Of a DNA stretch of 64,000 bases, positions 35,106-42,616 are shown piece after piece (position 1 is the stretch's first letter; the number at the start of each line of letters is the position of its first letter). The notes below the pieces were generated by a model, which saw nothing but the letters and a program-made list of their open reading frames with translations, was not told where the DNA came from and did no database searches. The DNA lies in contig NZ_BMVM01000015.1 in assembly GCF_014650715.1 (NCBI RefSeq), forward strand, positions 62,001 to 126,000. Reading direction: 5' to 3'. The position numbers and the translations under genes are program-made. The DNA comes from Streptomyces bluensis. Lineage in GTDB: Bacteria > Actinomycetota > Actinomycetes > Streptomycetales > Streptomycetaceae.

Positions 35106-35492
35106 GTGACGTTCCAGTCCAAGCTGTCACCGGAGAAGCGTGCTGAACTGGCGGATCTCGTGATCGCCGGGACCAAGACCGTGCTGGAGCTGAGCATCGA
35201 ATACGAGGTCTCACGCAAGACCGTGAACGGTTGGGTGCAGAAGCGTAAGCGGGATCTTGGTATTCCCGGATCTCCTCATGGGGGAGACCGCACCCTCCCA
35301 CCGGCAGCTCTTCGTCGCGTTGCCAAGGAGAAGGAGGGGCGGGTTGCGGCCGAAAGGCTTGTGGAGTCCCTTCGAGGCGAGCTGGCGGACACCAGAACAC
35401 AACTTGAGCGGATGGTGGAGACACTCCACGGGATGCAGGTCACCTTGGAGTACTACATGGGACAAAGGCCACTCGCCGGAGCCGCTGCGTAG
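35106..35492 (+). CDS. HTH plus coiled-coil hypothetical protein
   Basis: 128 residues. The N-terminal 50 residues resemble a transposase-type helix-turn-helix (KRAELADLVIAGTKTVLELS, YEVSRKTVNGWVQKRKRDLG). The remainder is a coiled coil (RVAKEKEGRVAAERLVESLR, RTQLERMVETLHGMQ). No DDE catalytic domain follows, so it is more likely a DNA-binding regulator than an insertion-sequence protein. Starts at GTG; the next gene begins 28 bases after its stop. Confidence 0.65.
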   Translation: MTFQSKLSPEKRAELADLVIAGTKTVLELSIEYEVSRKTVNGWVQKRKRDLGIPGSPHGGDRTLPPAALRRVAKEKEGRVAAERLVESLRGELADTRTQLERMVETLHGMQVTLEYYMGQRPLAGAAA

Positions 35493-35520
35493 CGATTCCC
35501 GACAAGCCTCCTCCCGTCTC

Positions 35521-36009
35521 ATGGGCACCCACCGTCACGACGGCAACCACATCGCGACCGAACTGGAAACTCTCTGCAAAGGCATGGGGCTCCCCGTCGC
35601 AGAAACCGACGACCGCACCCAAGCCGTCGGCGTGCTGATCTCGCCATCCGGCACGAGAGCCGCATCACTGGAATGGTTCGTCTCCACCACCGCACCCGCG
35701 GCACGCGAACAGACCGAAGGACTGGCCGACGGACGCGCCGGCCTCCTGCATCGCAGCACACGTGCCTACGTGCACCACGCACTCACCGGCATCCTCCAGG
35801 AACTGGGCTACTCGGTAGCCCACACCACTTCCGGTCTGCGTATCGAGGGCCTACCCGGTGCCTCGGCTGGTGCGGAGACCGCCAGCACCCTCGCGGATTT
35901 CCTGCGAGGAAGCCTGGACAGCCTCGACGGAGCACGCGATCGCAAGAAACGCGACGAAGACGGCGATGACGGTGACGACGGCCTGGCCGGCGTACCCGCC
36001 CGCGTGTAA
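35521..36009 (+). CDS. Hypothetical protein
   Basis: 162 residues, family not recognised. The start ATG (MGTHRHDGNHIATELETLCK) follows the HTH gene closely; the open frame upstream overlaps that gene and is discarded. Features: AVGVLISPSGTRAASLEWFV and an acidic/basic tail (RDRKKRDEDGDDGDDG). Probably co-transcribed with the HTH gene. Confidence 0.6.
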   Translation: MGTHRHDGNHIATELETLCKGMGLPVAETDDRTQAVGVLISPSGTRAASLEWFVSTTAPAAREQTEGLADGRAGLLHRSTRAYVHHALTGILQELGYSVAHTTSGLRIEGLPGASAGAETASTLADFLRGSLDSLDGARDRKKRDEDGDDGDDGLAGVPARV

Positions 36010-36074
36010 CCGCGCCGCCGGCGACAAGCGATGTCAGCACAACCTGACACCACGCGGCGAGCATCCTGCAAGAT

Positions 36075-36100
36075 CCGGCCTCGCGCACCCGCGAGGCCGG
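36075..36100. terminator. Bidirectional terminator
   Basis: An 11-bp perfect stem CCGGCCTCGCG / CGCGAGGCCGG with a 4-base loop between convergent genes. Confidence 0.8.
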
Positions 36101-36802
36101 TCATCTCCCGTACGCCCGCTTCCAGCGAGCCCGGTGCCGGGAGTCTCCCTGGCCGCGACCGTTCACCTCGGTCAGAGACAACAGGGAGGCCCCGTTGTTC
36201 CACAAGCCGAGATGATCGCGATGCACCGCGAGGATGCCGTGCTGCACCGCAAACCTCTCGGAGGGTCGGCTGAAGCGTGTGGTCGTCACGAACACCGCCA
36301 GGTCAGCCGCGAAGTGCACCTTGGCACCCAGCAGATCGCGTAACTCGCGACTCGCGATCGTGCTGCTCGGCGCATAGCGCTTGCACTGGATCACCATGGT
36401 TCGGCCGTCCGGGAGACGGCCGACGACGTCGGCGCCGTTGTCGTTGGCACCGCCCACCCGCCGGACGTCGGTGCACCCGTCCCGTCGGCACAGGCTTGCG
36501 ACCAGGTCCTCGAACTCGGTGCCGGTCATCGCGTCCACCTCGGCGAGTGTCCGGTGCCCGGCCTTCACCGCCTCCTCCTGACGCCACAGATGGTCCCGCC
36601 CACGCACACCCCGGTCCGTACGCCACAACCACCAGCCCACCGAGCCGACGCCGCCAAGGACCAACGCGCCCGTGACGTACGGCCACACGGCCGACCAGAA
36701 CACCACCAGCAGGACCAACACCAGGCCACCACCCGCCGCCCCCGCCTTCAGCCGCGCCGCCCGCCGCCTGCGAGCAGCCGCACCCCGTCTACGCCCAGCC
36801 AC
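36101..36802 (-). CDS. Membrane-anchored Mrr-like restriction endonuclease
   Basis: 233 residues. A basic N-terminus, then two membrane segments (GGGLVLVLLVVFWSAVWPYV, TGALVLGGVGSVGWWLW), then an Mrr-type PD-(D/E)xK domain: EVDAMTGTEFEDLVASLCRR, NDNGADVVGRLPDGRTMVIQ with the QCKRY motif following. Mrr-like nucleases act on methylated or foreign DNA; the membrane anchor places this one at the cell envelope, where incoming DNA enters. Target modification cannot be inferred. Confidence 0.85.
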   Translation of the reverse strand: MAGRRRGAAARRRRAARLKAGAAGGGLVLVLLVVFWSAVWPYVTGALVLGGVGSVGWWLWRTDRGVRGRDHLWRQEEAVKAGHRTLAEVDAMTGTEFEDLVASLCRRDGCTDVRRVGGANDNGADVVGRLPDGRTMVIQCKRYAPSSTIASRELRDLLGAKVHFAADLAVFVTTTRFSRPSERFAVQHGILAVHRDHLGLWNNGASLLSLTEVNGRGQGDSRHRARWKRAYGR

Positions 36803-37018
36803 GATCGAAGCCCTCCCCCACAGGTCCGTGTACGGCAGTCTGAGCAGCCCGCAGCAGCACGAGAAGGGCGCAAGTTGGCCATGTCCGGATCCCGATTACC
36901 TGACAGGGCCGCATGGGCCCCGTACCGGTGAACGACACGACCACCTCGGACGTCAACGACAGCGACGTCCGCCGCTCTTTCCGGTGGTCACCGGGCTGAT
37001 CGACCCCGTAGAGGCCGA

Positions 37019-37324
37019 TTGCGCCGTGACACTCGCCGGGTGGCCGACTCGACATCGCACGCACCAGGCGGACCCGACCCCACCCCGGAGAATGGACCCA
37101 CGCCGGCGCGGAGGAGCGCGGTCCGCACCGGCCGCGTACGGTGGTTCTCACTCGTGCGCTGGGTGCTTGCACCTCGGACGACGTGGCAGGCCCGCCGCCT
37201 GGCCGCCGAGTTCGGGCCGGGAATGGACGCTCGCACTGCCTGGGTGATGGCCCGGCTGGCACGGCACCCCGAGGAACAGGTTTACGCGATGCGGCTCCTT
37301 AACGATGAGGAGAACGCCGACTGA
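37019..37324 (+). CDS. Small hypothetical protein
   Basis: Up to 101 residues; the C-terminal half (RTTWQARRLAAEFGPGMDAR, WVMARLARHPEEQVYAMRLL) is helical and has Streptomyces-like codon use, the N-terminal half is low-complexity Arg/Pro and may not be translated. An internal GTG could be the true start. Function unknown. The surrounding 36.8-37.4 kb holds nothing else I can support. Confidence 0.4.
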   Translation: MRRDTRRVADSTSHAPGGPDPTPENGPTPARRSAVRTGRVRWFSLVRWVLAPRTTWQARRLAAEFGPGMDARTAWVMARLARHPEEQVYAMRLLNDEENAD

Positions 37325-37458
37325 TCTCCATGCGAGGGCCCGTTACCGATGCGGCCCTCACACCGCGCTGCAGGACCGTACAAAAGGGCTGCCGCCCGCA
37401 CCATGTTGCCCTGGTGCGCACCCTGTTGAGTGTCAGTGGCCGTTCCTATCGTGGAGGA

Positions 37459-38721
37459 ATGGCGAATGGGGTGTGGCACACCGGATATGGCATAGAGATC
37501 AATCTGTCGTTACCCGATCTCGGGCATCCGGGCCGTCCGGAGCTCCTCGGCGAGATCACCGCGCGCGTCACCGACCGAGACCCGCAACTGCTTGAGTGCC
37601 TGGCACACCACAAGGGGCGGGAGTGCCAGTCGGAGACAGGCGGGAAGTCTCCGTGGATGTTCATCCGTCGAGGCAGGGTGGGTGGCCGAAGGCCCCTGGT
37701 TGCCTCTCACCTGCCGGTCACACACAAACCGACCCCGGCGGAGAGTGCACAGCACAAGGCCACGAAGGAACGGGTTGTCGAGACCGCCGCGAAGTACGGG
37801 CTGGACTCCGAGGCCGAGGTTCCCGTGGCCAACCGGCGGAGCGTCACCGACGCGGTCGTCACCGGGCCCAGCGGCCTACGGATCGGCTGGGAGATCCAGT
37901 ACCACCACCTCAGCCCCAGCAGCGTGCACCGCCGCTCGGCCAACGCTGTGGAGCACGGCATCACACCCCTCTGGGTGGCGAAGGACCGGACGGCCTCACT
38001 GATCGACCGAGCCCCGTGGGCACGCGTGGACGACATGCCGTGGAAGGACATCGCCGGCGGCAAGGAGATGGTGATCCGCGGCGGGTACCGCCACCTGGAG
38101 GTCTGGAAGTGCGTACCGAGCAGCGACCGCCATTGCCTCGTCAGCGAGGGTGCCGGTCACTGTGGCGCGATTCACGCCGACTGGTTCGTGCCCGCGCTGT
38201 GCGTGCCCGAGAAGAAGCCGGTCTACATCGAAGATTTGGTCTTGCAGAGCGCATCGGGGGAGAGCGTTCCGGTCTACGTGCCCAGCCGCGGCAACGGGCG
38301 GGCCGGTCGGCATATGTGGGTGTCGGTGTACGACCGCACGCTGTGGGAGGAGATCGTCGGTGAACGGACGCCTCTTCCCCCAGACTCGGCCGAAGAGGAC
38401 GACGACGTGATCACCTTCGCCGAGCAGGAGATCGACCGCACTTGCCGGGCAGGAGAAGAAGGCTGGTTCGTCAGCGACGCCCGGCCCATCCGCGACCTCG
38501 GCCAGCCGACTGGCGGCATCACCCTTCCCCGCATGCCCGTACAGGGCTCTCGTGATCCGATGCGGATCACTCCAGTCGAGCGGGCCGCCGCCTCCGCCGC
38601 GCTGGGATGCCCGACGTGGGAGCTGGGGCCGTGCGCCGGGTGCGGCCAGCTGATGCGCAGGTACGGGCGGTACGCGGCGATGTACTGCCGCGTGTGCCGG
38701 GCCGTCCTCAACGGGCGGTAA
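37459..38721 (+). CDS. CoiA-like nuclease-fold protein at the right end of element B
   Basis: 420 residues. Residues about 90-190 resemble the predicted nuclease domain of competence protein CoiA: TKERVVETAAKYGLDSEAEV, RRSVTDAVVTGPSGLRIGWE, IQYHHLSP and GITPLWVAKDR, a D...EIQ arrangement of the PD-(D/E)xK type. The C-terminus has a Cys4 zinc ribbon (GPCAGCGQLMRRYGRYAAMY, CRVC). ATG is chosen after GGAGGA, though spacing is short. It occupies the place beside att where elements A and C have their integrase. Function unproven; DNA processing or defence is plausible. Confidence 0.65.
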   Translation: MANGVWHTGYGIEINLSLPDLGHPGRPELLGEITARVTDRDPQLLECLAHHKGRECQSETGGKSPWMFIRRGRVGGRRPLVASHLPVTHKPTPAESAQHKATKERVVETAAKYGLDSEAEVPVANRRSVTDAVVTGPSGLRIGWEIQYHHLSPSSVHRRSANAVEHGITPLWVAKDRTASLIDRAPWARVDDMPWKDIAGGKEMVIRGGYRHLEVWKCVPSSDRHCLVSEGAGHCGAIHADWFVPALCVPEKKPVYIEDLVLQSASGESVPVYVPSRGNGRAGRHMWVSVYDRTLWEEIVGERTPLPPDSAEEDDDVITFAEQEIDRTCRAGEEGWFVSDARPIRDLGQPTGGITLPRMPVQGSRDPMRITPVERAAASAALGCPTWELGPCAGCGQLMRRYGRYAAMYCRVCRAVLNGR

Positions 38722-38726
38722 CCGGG

Positions 38727-38748
38727 AACTGCAACCAAAACTGCAACC
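38727..38748. repeat. Putative integrase arm site, right end of element B
   Basis: AACTGCAACC twice, two bases apart; the same motif as the left-end site at 3067-3087. Confidence 0.55.
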
Positions 38749-38757
38749 ACGGCACGA

Positions 38758-38792
38758 CGAAGGCTCCGACCGAGATCCGGTCGGAGCCTTCG
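38758..38792 (+). terminator. Terminator at the right end of element B
   Basis: A 15-bp perfect stem CGAAGGCTCCGACCG with loop AGATC, followed by TTTCC. Confidence 0.88.
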
Positions 38793-38811
38793 TTTCCGCT
38801 GGTCAGCGGCT

Positions 38812-38865
38812 GCGGAGGATACGAGATTCGAACTCGTGAGGGGTTGCCCCCAACACGCTTTCCAA
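38812..38865. repeat. att core copy 2 (tRNA-Ser 3' half), B/C boundary
   Basis: Identical 54 bp to the first copy and to the 3' half of the intact tRNA-Ser. It divides element B from element C. Confidence 0.92.
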
Positions 38866-38980
38866 CTGTGGTGGTGGGGCGCTGGGGTGTGGACAGGGGC
38901 GTTCACCTGGGTTCATGGGCGGCTGGCTGACGGCGTGGTGATGGCTAGCGGTCTCGTCTGAACGGCTGTGAACGGGGCTG

Positions 38981-39002
38981 AATGAGACGGAAACTGAGAC
39001 GG
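38981..39002. repeat. Putative integrase arm site, left end of element C
   Basis: AATGAGACGG and AACTGAGACGG in tandem. The matching pair is at 49841-49863, overlapping the int stop codon. Confidence 0.55.
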
Positions 39003-39050
39003 GCGGTCATCACAGGTTCCCTGGTCACGGACCTGGGAGTGGCTTCACGC

Positions 39051-39554
39051 TCACCGCGCTCGCCGCGGTTCCACATGATGGCATCTTCCTCGCTGGGTGT
39101 AGCCGCCGGGCACGTCGACACTGACGGAATTCCAGAAGGGCTCGGCCTCGCGGAAATGGCCGCCGCCCGTGTGCCACTGGACTCCTGGGTAGACATGGCG
39201 CAGGGACCGGAGAGCGGCTGAGGCGAGGCCGCAGCGCTTATAGCCCTCGTAGGAGTGAGGCGCTTCCACCCAGCCGATCTTGCACGGATTGCAGACCACG
39301 TACTCGACCTCGAAAGCCAGGTCGGATCTGACGTAGGCCGCACGGATGCGCCAGCCTGTGCGCTCGTAGTAGCCGGCGGGCCGGTCGACCCAGGGTTCCG
39401 GTGGGGTGGCGGTCCGGTCGAAGTGGTACGACGCGGGGTCCATCCATCGGCGAAGCCATTGCCGCCAGGTCGGCTTGTCGGGCCACTCCCGTACCCAGTA
39501 CACGTGGTCAGCGCGGCGCGCCACAGCGCGGATTGCCGCCTCCCTGTCCGCCAT
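39051..39554 (-). CDS. Hypothetical protein with a GNAT-like C-terminal half
   Basis: 167 residues. The C-terminal part (CGLASAALRSLRHVYPGVQW, HFREAEPFWNSV) resembles the last strands and helices of N-acetyltransferases. The preceding FEVEYVVCNPCKIGWVEAPH has a CxxC pair. ATG (MADREAAIRAVARRAD) follows a GGAGAGGAGA box, so the longer upstream reading is not used. Cargo of element C; substrate unknown. Confidence 0.6.
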   Translation of the reverse strand: MADREAAIRAVARRADHVYWVREWPDKPTWRQWLRRWMDPASYHFDRTATPPEPWVDRPAGYYERTGWRIRAAYVRSDLAFEVEYVVCNPCKIGWVEAPHSYEGYKRCGLASAALRSLRHVYPGVQWHTGGGHFREAEPFWNSVSVDVPGGYTQRGRCHHVEPRRAR

Positions 39555-39840
39555 GCGCTCTCCTCCCCGGGCTCTGGAGTTGCCCTCGGCCATGGTCGGG
39601 TGCATGGGAGGCTGCTGTACAGCACACCGTGTCCCTGCACTGCGGTGCCCTCAGCTTGGGAAGTTTGGGTCATATGGGGGCGGTTGCCGGGCTGACCTGC
39701 GTCGAAGTGGTGTAGGCGTCTGGTTGTCCAGCGACTTGGTCCCCCGGTGTTCCCCGTGCGATCTGGCACGGTCCTATACGCGCCGAACTGCCGACCGGGT
39801 GGTCATTGAGGACTGGTGGGCAGTCAGCTTGCCACGCAGG

Positions 39841-40425
39841 TCAGAAGTTGAGGTACCGCCCAAGCCTCAAAGGTTCCTGCCGATCCTCCAAGTGGACGTC
39901 GGCTGTGAGGTTGAACATTCCCCATGCCGATGTTTCCAGTTCAAAATTTTTGGCCCGGCCTGTGACGGTGCGTTCCGGTTCATAGAATGTCGGGTGAAGG
40001 TGATAAACGACTTTGGTGACGCGATCGAGGTCTCTATTGTCCCCTTCAAGGAAAACGCGAATGCGGTGGTATCTGTAGTTTCCCTTGTCCAGCGACCTGT
40101 CACGACGCGACGTGTGGGCCACGTAGATCTGGGGAGCGGCTGCGGCTCTGGTGGAATTCGGCTGGGACTCGGCTGGCACAAGCTCTGTGTCGACCAAGGG
40201 TTGCGCGCCGGGTTGTGGTTCGGGGCCCGATGGGCTCTGCGGTGACCACTCGGGGAGCCTGACCGCAAGCCCTGCGATTTCTCCTTCGACTGGACCTCCG
40301 TCTTCAACGCGCTTGTTGACGGTTTTGAGGAACCGGCCGAGTGGGGTGCGGAATATGCACGCCATCAATGCTATGAATGCTGGCCAGACAAGGCTTTGTA
40401 GTAGCGGTATCCAGTCTTTCATCAA
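39841..40425 (-). CDS. Membrane-anchored prokaryotic YEATS (pYEATS) protein
   Basis: 194 residues with lower GC than its neighbours. One N-terminal membrane segment (LVWPAFIALMACIF), a ~65-residue Pro/Ser linker, then a C-terminal Ig-like domain of pYEATS type: YHRIRVFLEGDNRDLDRVTK, VVYHLHPTFYEPERTV, ELETSAWGMFNLTADVHLED, ending LRLGRYLNF. Eukaryotic YEATS domains bind acylated lysines; prokaryotic versions are described in signalling and biological-conflict gene sets, with ligand unknown. No toxin or effector gene is directly adjacent. Confidence 0.7.
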   Translation of the reverse strand: MMKDWIPLLQSLVWPAFIALMACIFRTPLGRFLKTVNKRVEDGGPVEGEIAGLAVRLPEWSPQSPSGPEPQPGAQPLVDTELVPAESQPNSTRAAAAPQIYVAHTSRRDRSLDKGNYRYHRIRVFLEGDNRDLDRVTKVVYHLHPTFYEPERTVTGRAKNFELETSAWGMFNLTADVHLEDRQEPLRLGRYLNF

Positions 40426-40560
40426 AGTCCCCCGAGGCCCTCTTGGCTGCTTTCCGTTCGCTCGTGCTACAGCTGTCAGCCAAGCACGCTACAGCAAACT
40501 TGGTCGCACGGTGCGCTGTTCAGCTCTCTGCGCGGGCGCACAGCCCTAACAGCGACGATA

Positions 40561-40728
40561 GGTCGGCGGAGCGATTTTGGCCTGGAGCTGCTTTGGCGCG
40601 AGTGATCATGGCCCCGTAAGCTTCCGGCGCGTCGGGCAGTCTGTGGACCTGCCCGGTAAAGCACGACGTTGGGGCCATGATCTTCGAGGCTCGCGCCAAA
40701 GTGGCTGGCTAAAATCGCGGAGCCGACC
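40561..40728. repeat. Large nested palindrome, candidate single-strand origin
   Basis: An imperfect inverted repeat with arms of about 57 bases: GGTCGGC...CGATTTT...TTTGGCGCGAG...GATCATGGCCCC on the left and the complements in order on the right. The central 50 bases contain another hairpin (CGGGCAG / CTGCCCG). It is non-coding. Extended palindromes of this kind occur at lagging-strand (single-strand) origins of rolling-circle elements, which fits a RepSA-type element. Confidence 0.55.
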
Positions 40729-40902
40729 GCCCCAACCACGGCGTACCCATTCTCTGACGTCAGGCGGCTGATTGCTGTGCGCGCGGCACGGGCGCCGGCC
40801 GGGCTGGAGCGGGGCGGAGACAGGAGCGCAGGCCCGGCCGGGGGCCGGGCCGCGCGCGGTGAGCGGAGCGAGCCGCCTTGAACCCGTAAAGAAAGTTGTA
40901 AC

Positions 40903-41286
40903 TCAGTCGGTGGTGTGGGGCTTGAAGTCGTGTGCGCAGGCTGGGAGTTCGGCTGCCTCACGGTGTGCGAGAGGCAAGAAGAGAGCTGGGCGGATGGTCC
41001 ATGTGATGCGGGTGCTGCCGTGGCTGATCGTCACGGTGCATGGTTCGGAGCGTAGGAGGGCTCGTCGTGTATCGGCGCGGCCTTCGTAGAGCCAGTCCCA
41101 TGCCTCGTCGCAGGCGTCGGGGTCCAGTGCCGGTGTGATGGTCCTGAGCGCGACGGCCACCCATCTGTCGGCCTGTGGTGCCGAGTACGCGTCGAACGAC
41201 CCGTGAAGCGTCGGCGGCTGCTCCGTCGCATCGGTGAGGTCTTCGGTCCAGCACTCGCACCAGTAGCCGCGGGACAGTCCGGTCAC
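40903..41286 (-). CDS. Hypothetical AICE protein
   Basis: 127 residues; SFDAYSAPQADRWVAVALRT, ALLRSEPCTVTISHGSTRIT. The ATGA overlap with the upstream gene makes it the last of a coupled series. Soluble; family not named. Small proteins of this appearance are typical of Streptomyces integrative elements. Confidence 0.65.
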   Translation of the reverse strand: MTGLSRGYWCECWTEDLTDATEQPPTLHGSFDAYSAPQADRWVAVALRTITPALDPDACDEAWDWLYEGRADTRRALLRSEPCTVTISHGSTRITWTIRPALFLPLAHREAAELPACAHDFKPHTTD

Positions 41287-41630
41287 GTGTGCGCTCCAGG
41301 TGGGTAGGCCACGAGCACATAGCGGGTGCTCTCGTCGTGCAGGGTGAGTTGGTAGCCCGTGCCGGTTGTCAGGTAGGCGAGGACGCGTTCGTGCTCGGGT
41401 TCGTCTGTCAGCCAGTGGCGGGCTGGCTGGGCATACGCCGTGTCGAGTTGGTCAACGACGTGGCCCGTTCGTTCGCGGAGCCAGCGAAGTGCCAGGCGCG
41501 GGCTTGTCGTTTGGTGTGAGCCCAGGTTGACGGAGCTGGTCTCGTACAAGGGGTATGCGGCTGCCCGGCAGGTGTAGGTCGTGGTGCGTCCGCTTGTGGG
41601 CAAGGACTCGGTGCCAGCGGGTTTCACCAT
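41283..41630 (-). CDS. Hypothetical AICE protein
   Basis: 115 residues (MVKPAGTESLPTSGRTTTYT ... LTLHDESTRYVLVAYPPGAH). Overlaps the upstream ATPase-fold gene by 7 bases and the downstream gene by 4, so all three are translated together. Function unknown. Confidence 0.6.
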   Translation of the reverse strand: MVKPAGTESLPTSGRTTTYTCRAAAYPLYETSSVNLGSHQTTSPRLALRWLRERTGHVVDQLDTAYAQPARHWLTDEPEHERVLAYLTTGTGYQLTLHDESTRYVLVAYPPGAHT

Positions 41631-42055
41631 GGGGCGCCGCCGGGACGAGTACCTGTGAAGAGCTCCGCCGTGACCGTGAAGCCTCCTGTCTGGCTGTTGT
41701 GGATCACGACGCGGTGAGCGAGCGCGCTGACCATGTCCAGTCCCCGGCCGTGTTCGGCGTCCTGGTCCTGGTGCTCGACCTTCGGGGCCGTGCCGGTGCC
41801 TCCGTCGTCCGTGACGGACAGCGCGATTACCTGCGGGGAGACCGCCAGGGCTAGGTGGAAGCCGCCCGACTCCATGCCGCTTGCTGTGTGGAGGATCGCG
41901 TTTGTGCTCAGCTCGCTCACGATCAGTTCGGCGTTCTCCGCCAGGGGCGATCCGCGCAGGATGTCTCTCGTCCAGCGGCGGGCCCGGCTGACCTCTTCGG
42001 GGAATCCCGGGCAAGACATTCCCCAGACCCGGGCGGTGCTCGTATACTCGTGCAT
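41624..42055 (-). CDS. HATPase_c (RsbW-like) ATP-binding protein
   Basis: 143 residues with GHKL ATPase boxes: N box AELIVSELSTNAILHTASGM, G1 SVTDDGGTGTAP, and G2-like AEHGRGLDMVSALAHR. Such single-domain proteins are serine-kinase/anti-sigma factors abundant in Streptomyces. The start codon lies inside a copy of the element's TAGACGAGT-type operator, so expression is probably repressed by the GntR protein and the mRNA may be leaderless. An ATG 30 bases upstream is possible. Confidence 0.82.
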   Translation of the reverse strand: MHEYTSTARVWGMSCPGFPEEVSRARRWTRDILRGSPLAENAELIVSELSTNAILHTASGMESGGFHLALAVSPQVIALSVTDDGGTGTAPKVEHQDQDAEHGRGLDMVSALAHRVVIHNSQTGGFTVTAELFTGTRPGGAPW

Positions 42056-42060
42056 ACAAG
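42039..42060 (-). promoter_or_regulatory. Operator copy 1, before the HATPase gene
   Basis: On the minus strand CTTGTATGCACGAGTATACG, closely matching operator copy 4; it overlaps the ATG. Confidence 0.6.
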
Positions 42061-42101
42061 TTCCTTCGTGCTGGTAGGCCGCCATGTGCAGCGGGTTCGG
42101 G

Positions 42102-42527
42102 CTAGACGAGTTTCACGCCGTCGTGGGCGCGGATGGCCGGCGGGGATGCCGCGTCCAATGCGTCCAGAACGCGGATCGCGTATGCCTCGTCGGCGAGTTC
42201 GATGACCTCTTCACGGGTGGCCCAGCGCAGTGCGCGGGTCTCGTCCCCGGTGGTGGGGGTGCCGTCGGCGGCCTGGCAACGGAAGACCAGGGAGACAATC
42301 AAGCCCTTCATGTTCTTGTAGACGCCGGTCAGGGTCGCGGGAAGCGTGATCTTGATTCCGGTCTCTTCGAGAACTTCGCGCTGGAGGGCCTCGGGGATGG
42401 TTTCCTCGCGTTCGAGGACTCCGCCCGGGGGTTCCCAGTGGCCGTTGTCACGGCGTTTGATCAAGAGGGCGCGGTCCTGGTCGTCGACGATGACTCCGGC
42501 GACGCTCACGGAGTGCGGACGGTCCAT
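42102..42527 (-). CDS. Nudix hydrolase, Pif-like
   Basis: 141 residues with an exact Nudix box: GGVLEREETIPEALQREVLE followed by ETGIKI (G-x5-E-x7-REVxEExGI). Start ATG at MDRPHSVSVAGVIVDD with a GAGGAACGTGAGC leader. Nudix enzymes hydrolyse nucleoside diphosphates linked to another moiety. In pSAM2 the Nudix protein Pif blocks entry of a second copy; position next to the GntR gene in this pSAM2-like element makes an immunity role likely, by analogy. Confidence 0.85.
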   Translation of the reverse strand: MDRPHSVSVAGVIVDDQDRALLIKRRDNGHWEPPGGVLEREETIPEALQREVLEETGIKITLPATLTGVYKNMKGLIVSLVFRCQAADGTPTTGDETRALRWATREEVIELADEAYAIRVLDALDAASPPAIRAHDGVKLV

Positions 42528-42588
42528 GCTCACGTTCCTCGGCCCTCTCGGCTGGCTAGGCTCTCCACCGTAGCAACAACAAACGCCC

Positions 42589-42602
42589 ACTCGTCTAGAT
42601 AT
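42589..42602 (+). promoter_or_regulatory. Operator copy 2, before the GntR gene
   Basis: ACTCGTCTAGATAT, containing TAGACGAGT on the minus strand, lies 15 bases before the GntR start and between it and the divergent Nudix gene; consistent with autoregulation. Confidence 0.6.
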
Positions 42603-42616
42603 CTAAAGGAGTACAC

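Larger units (their letters stand above)
2973..38865. mobile_element. Element B: composite 36-kb island between two tRNA-Ser att copies
   Basis: The island is bounded by identical 54-bp tRNA-Ser 3'-end copies. Just inside each copy is a tandem 10-mer of the type AACTGCAACC, as expected for integrase arm sites of one element. No integrase lies next to the right-hand att, unlike elements A and C. The only integrase inside (13-15 kb) is internal and carries a long C-terminal extension. A second, core-less copy of the left-end sequence near 7.4 kb suggests further accretion or deletion. Cargo is mainly restriction-modification, nucleases, a mobilization module and a metabolic cluster. Confidence 0.75.

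Noticed and set aside
35106..35492. Insertion-sequence transposase
   Set aside because: Only an HTH and a coiled coil are present, with no DDE domain and no flanking inverted repeats.
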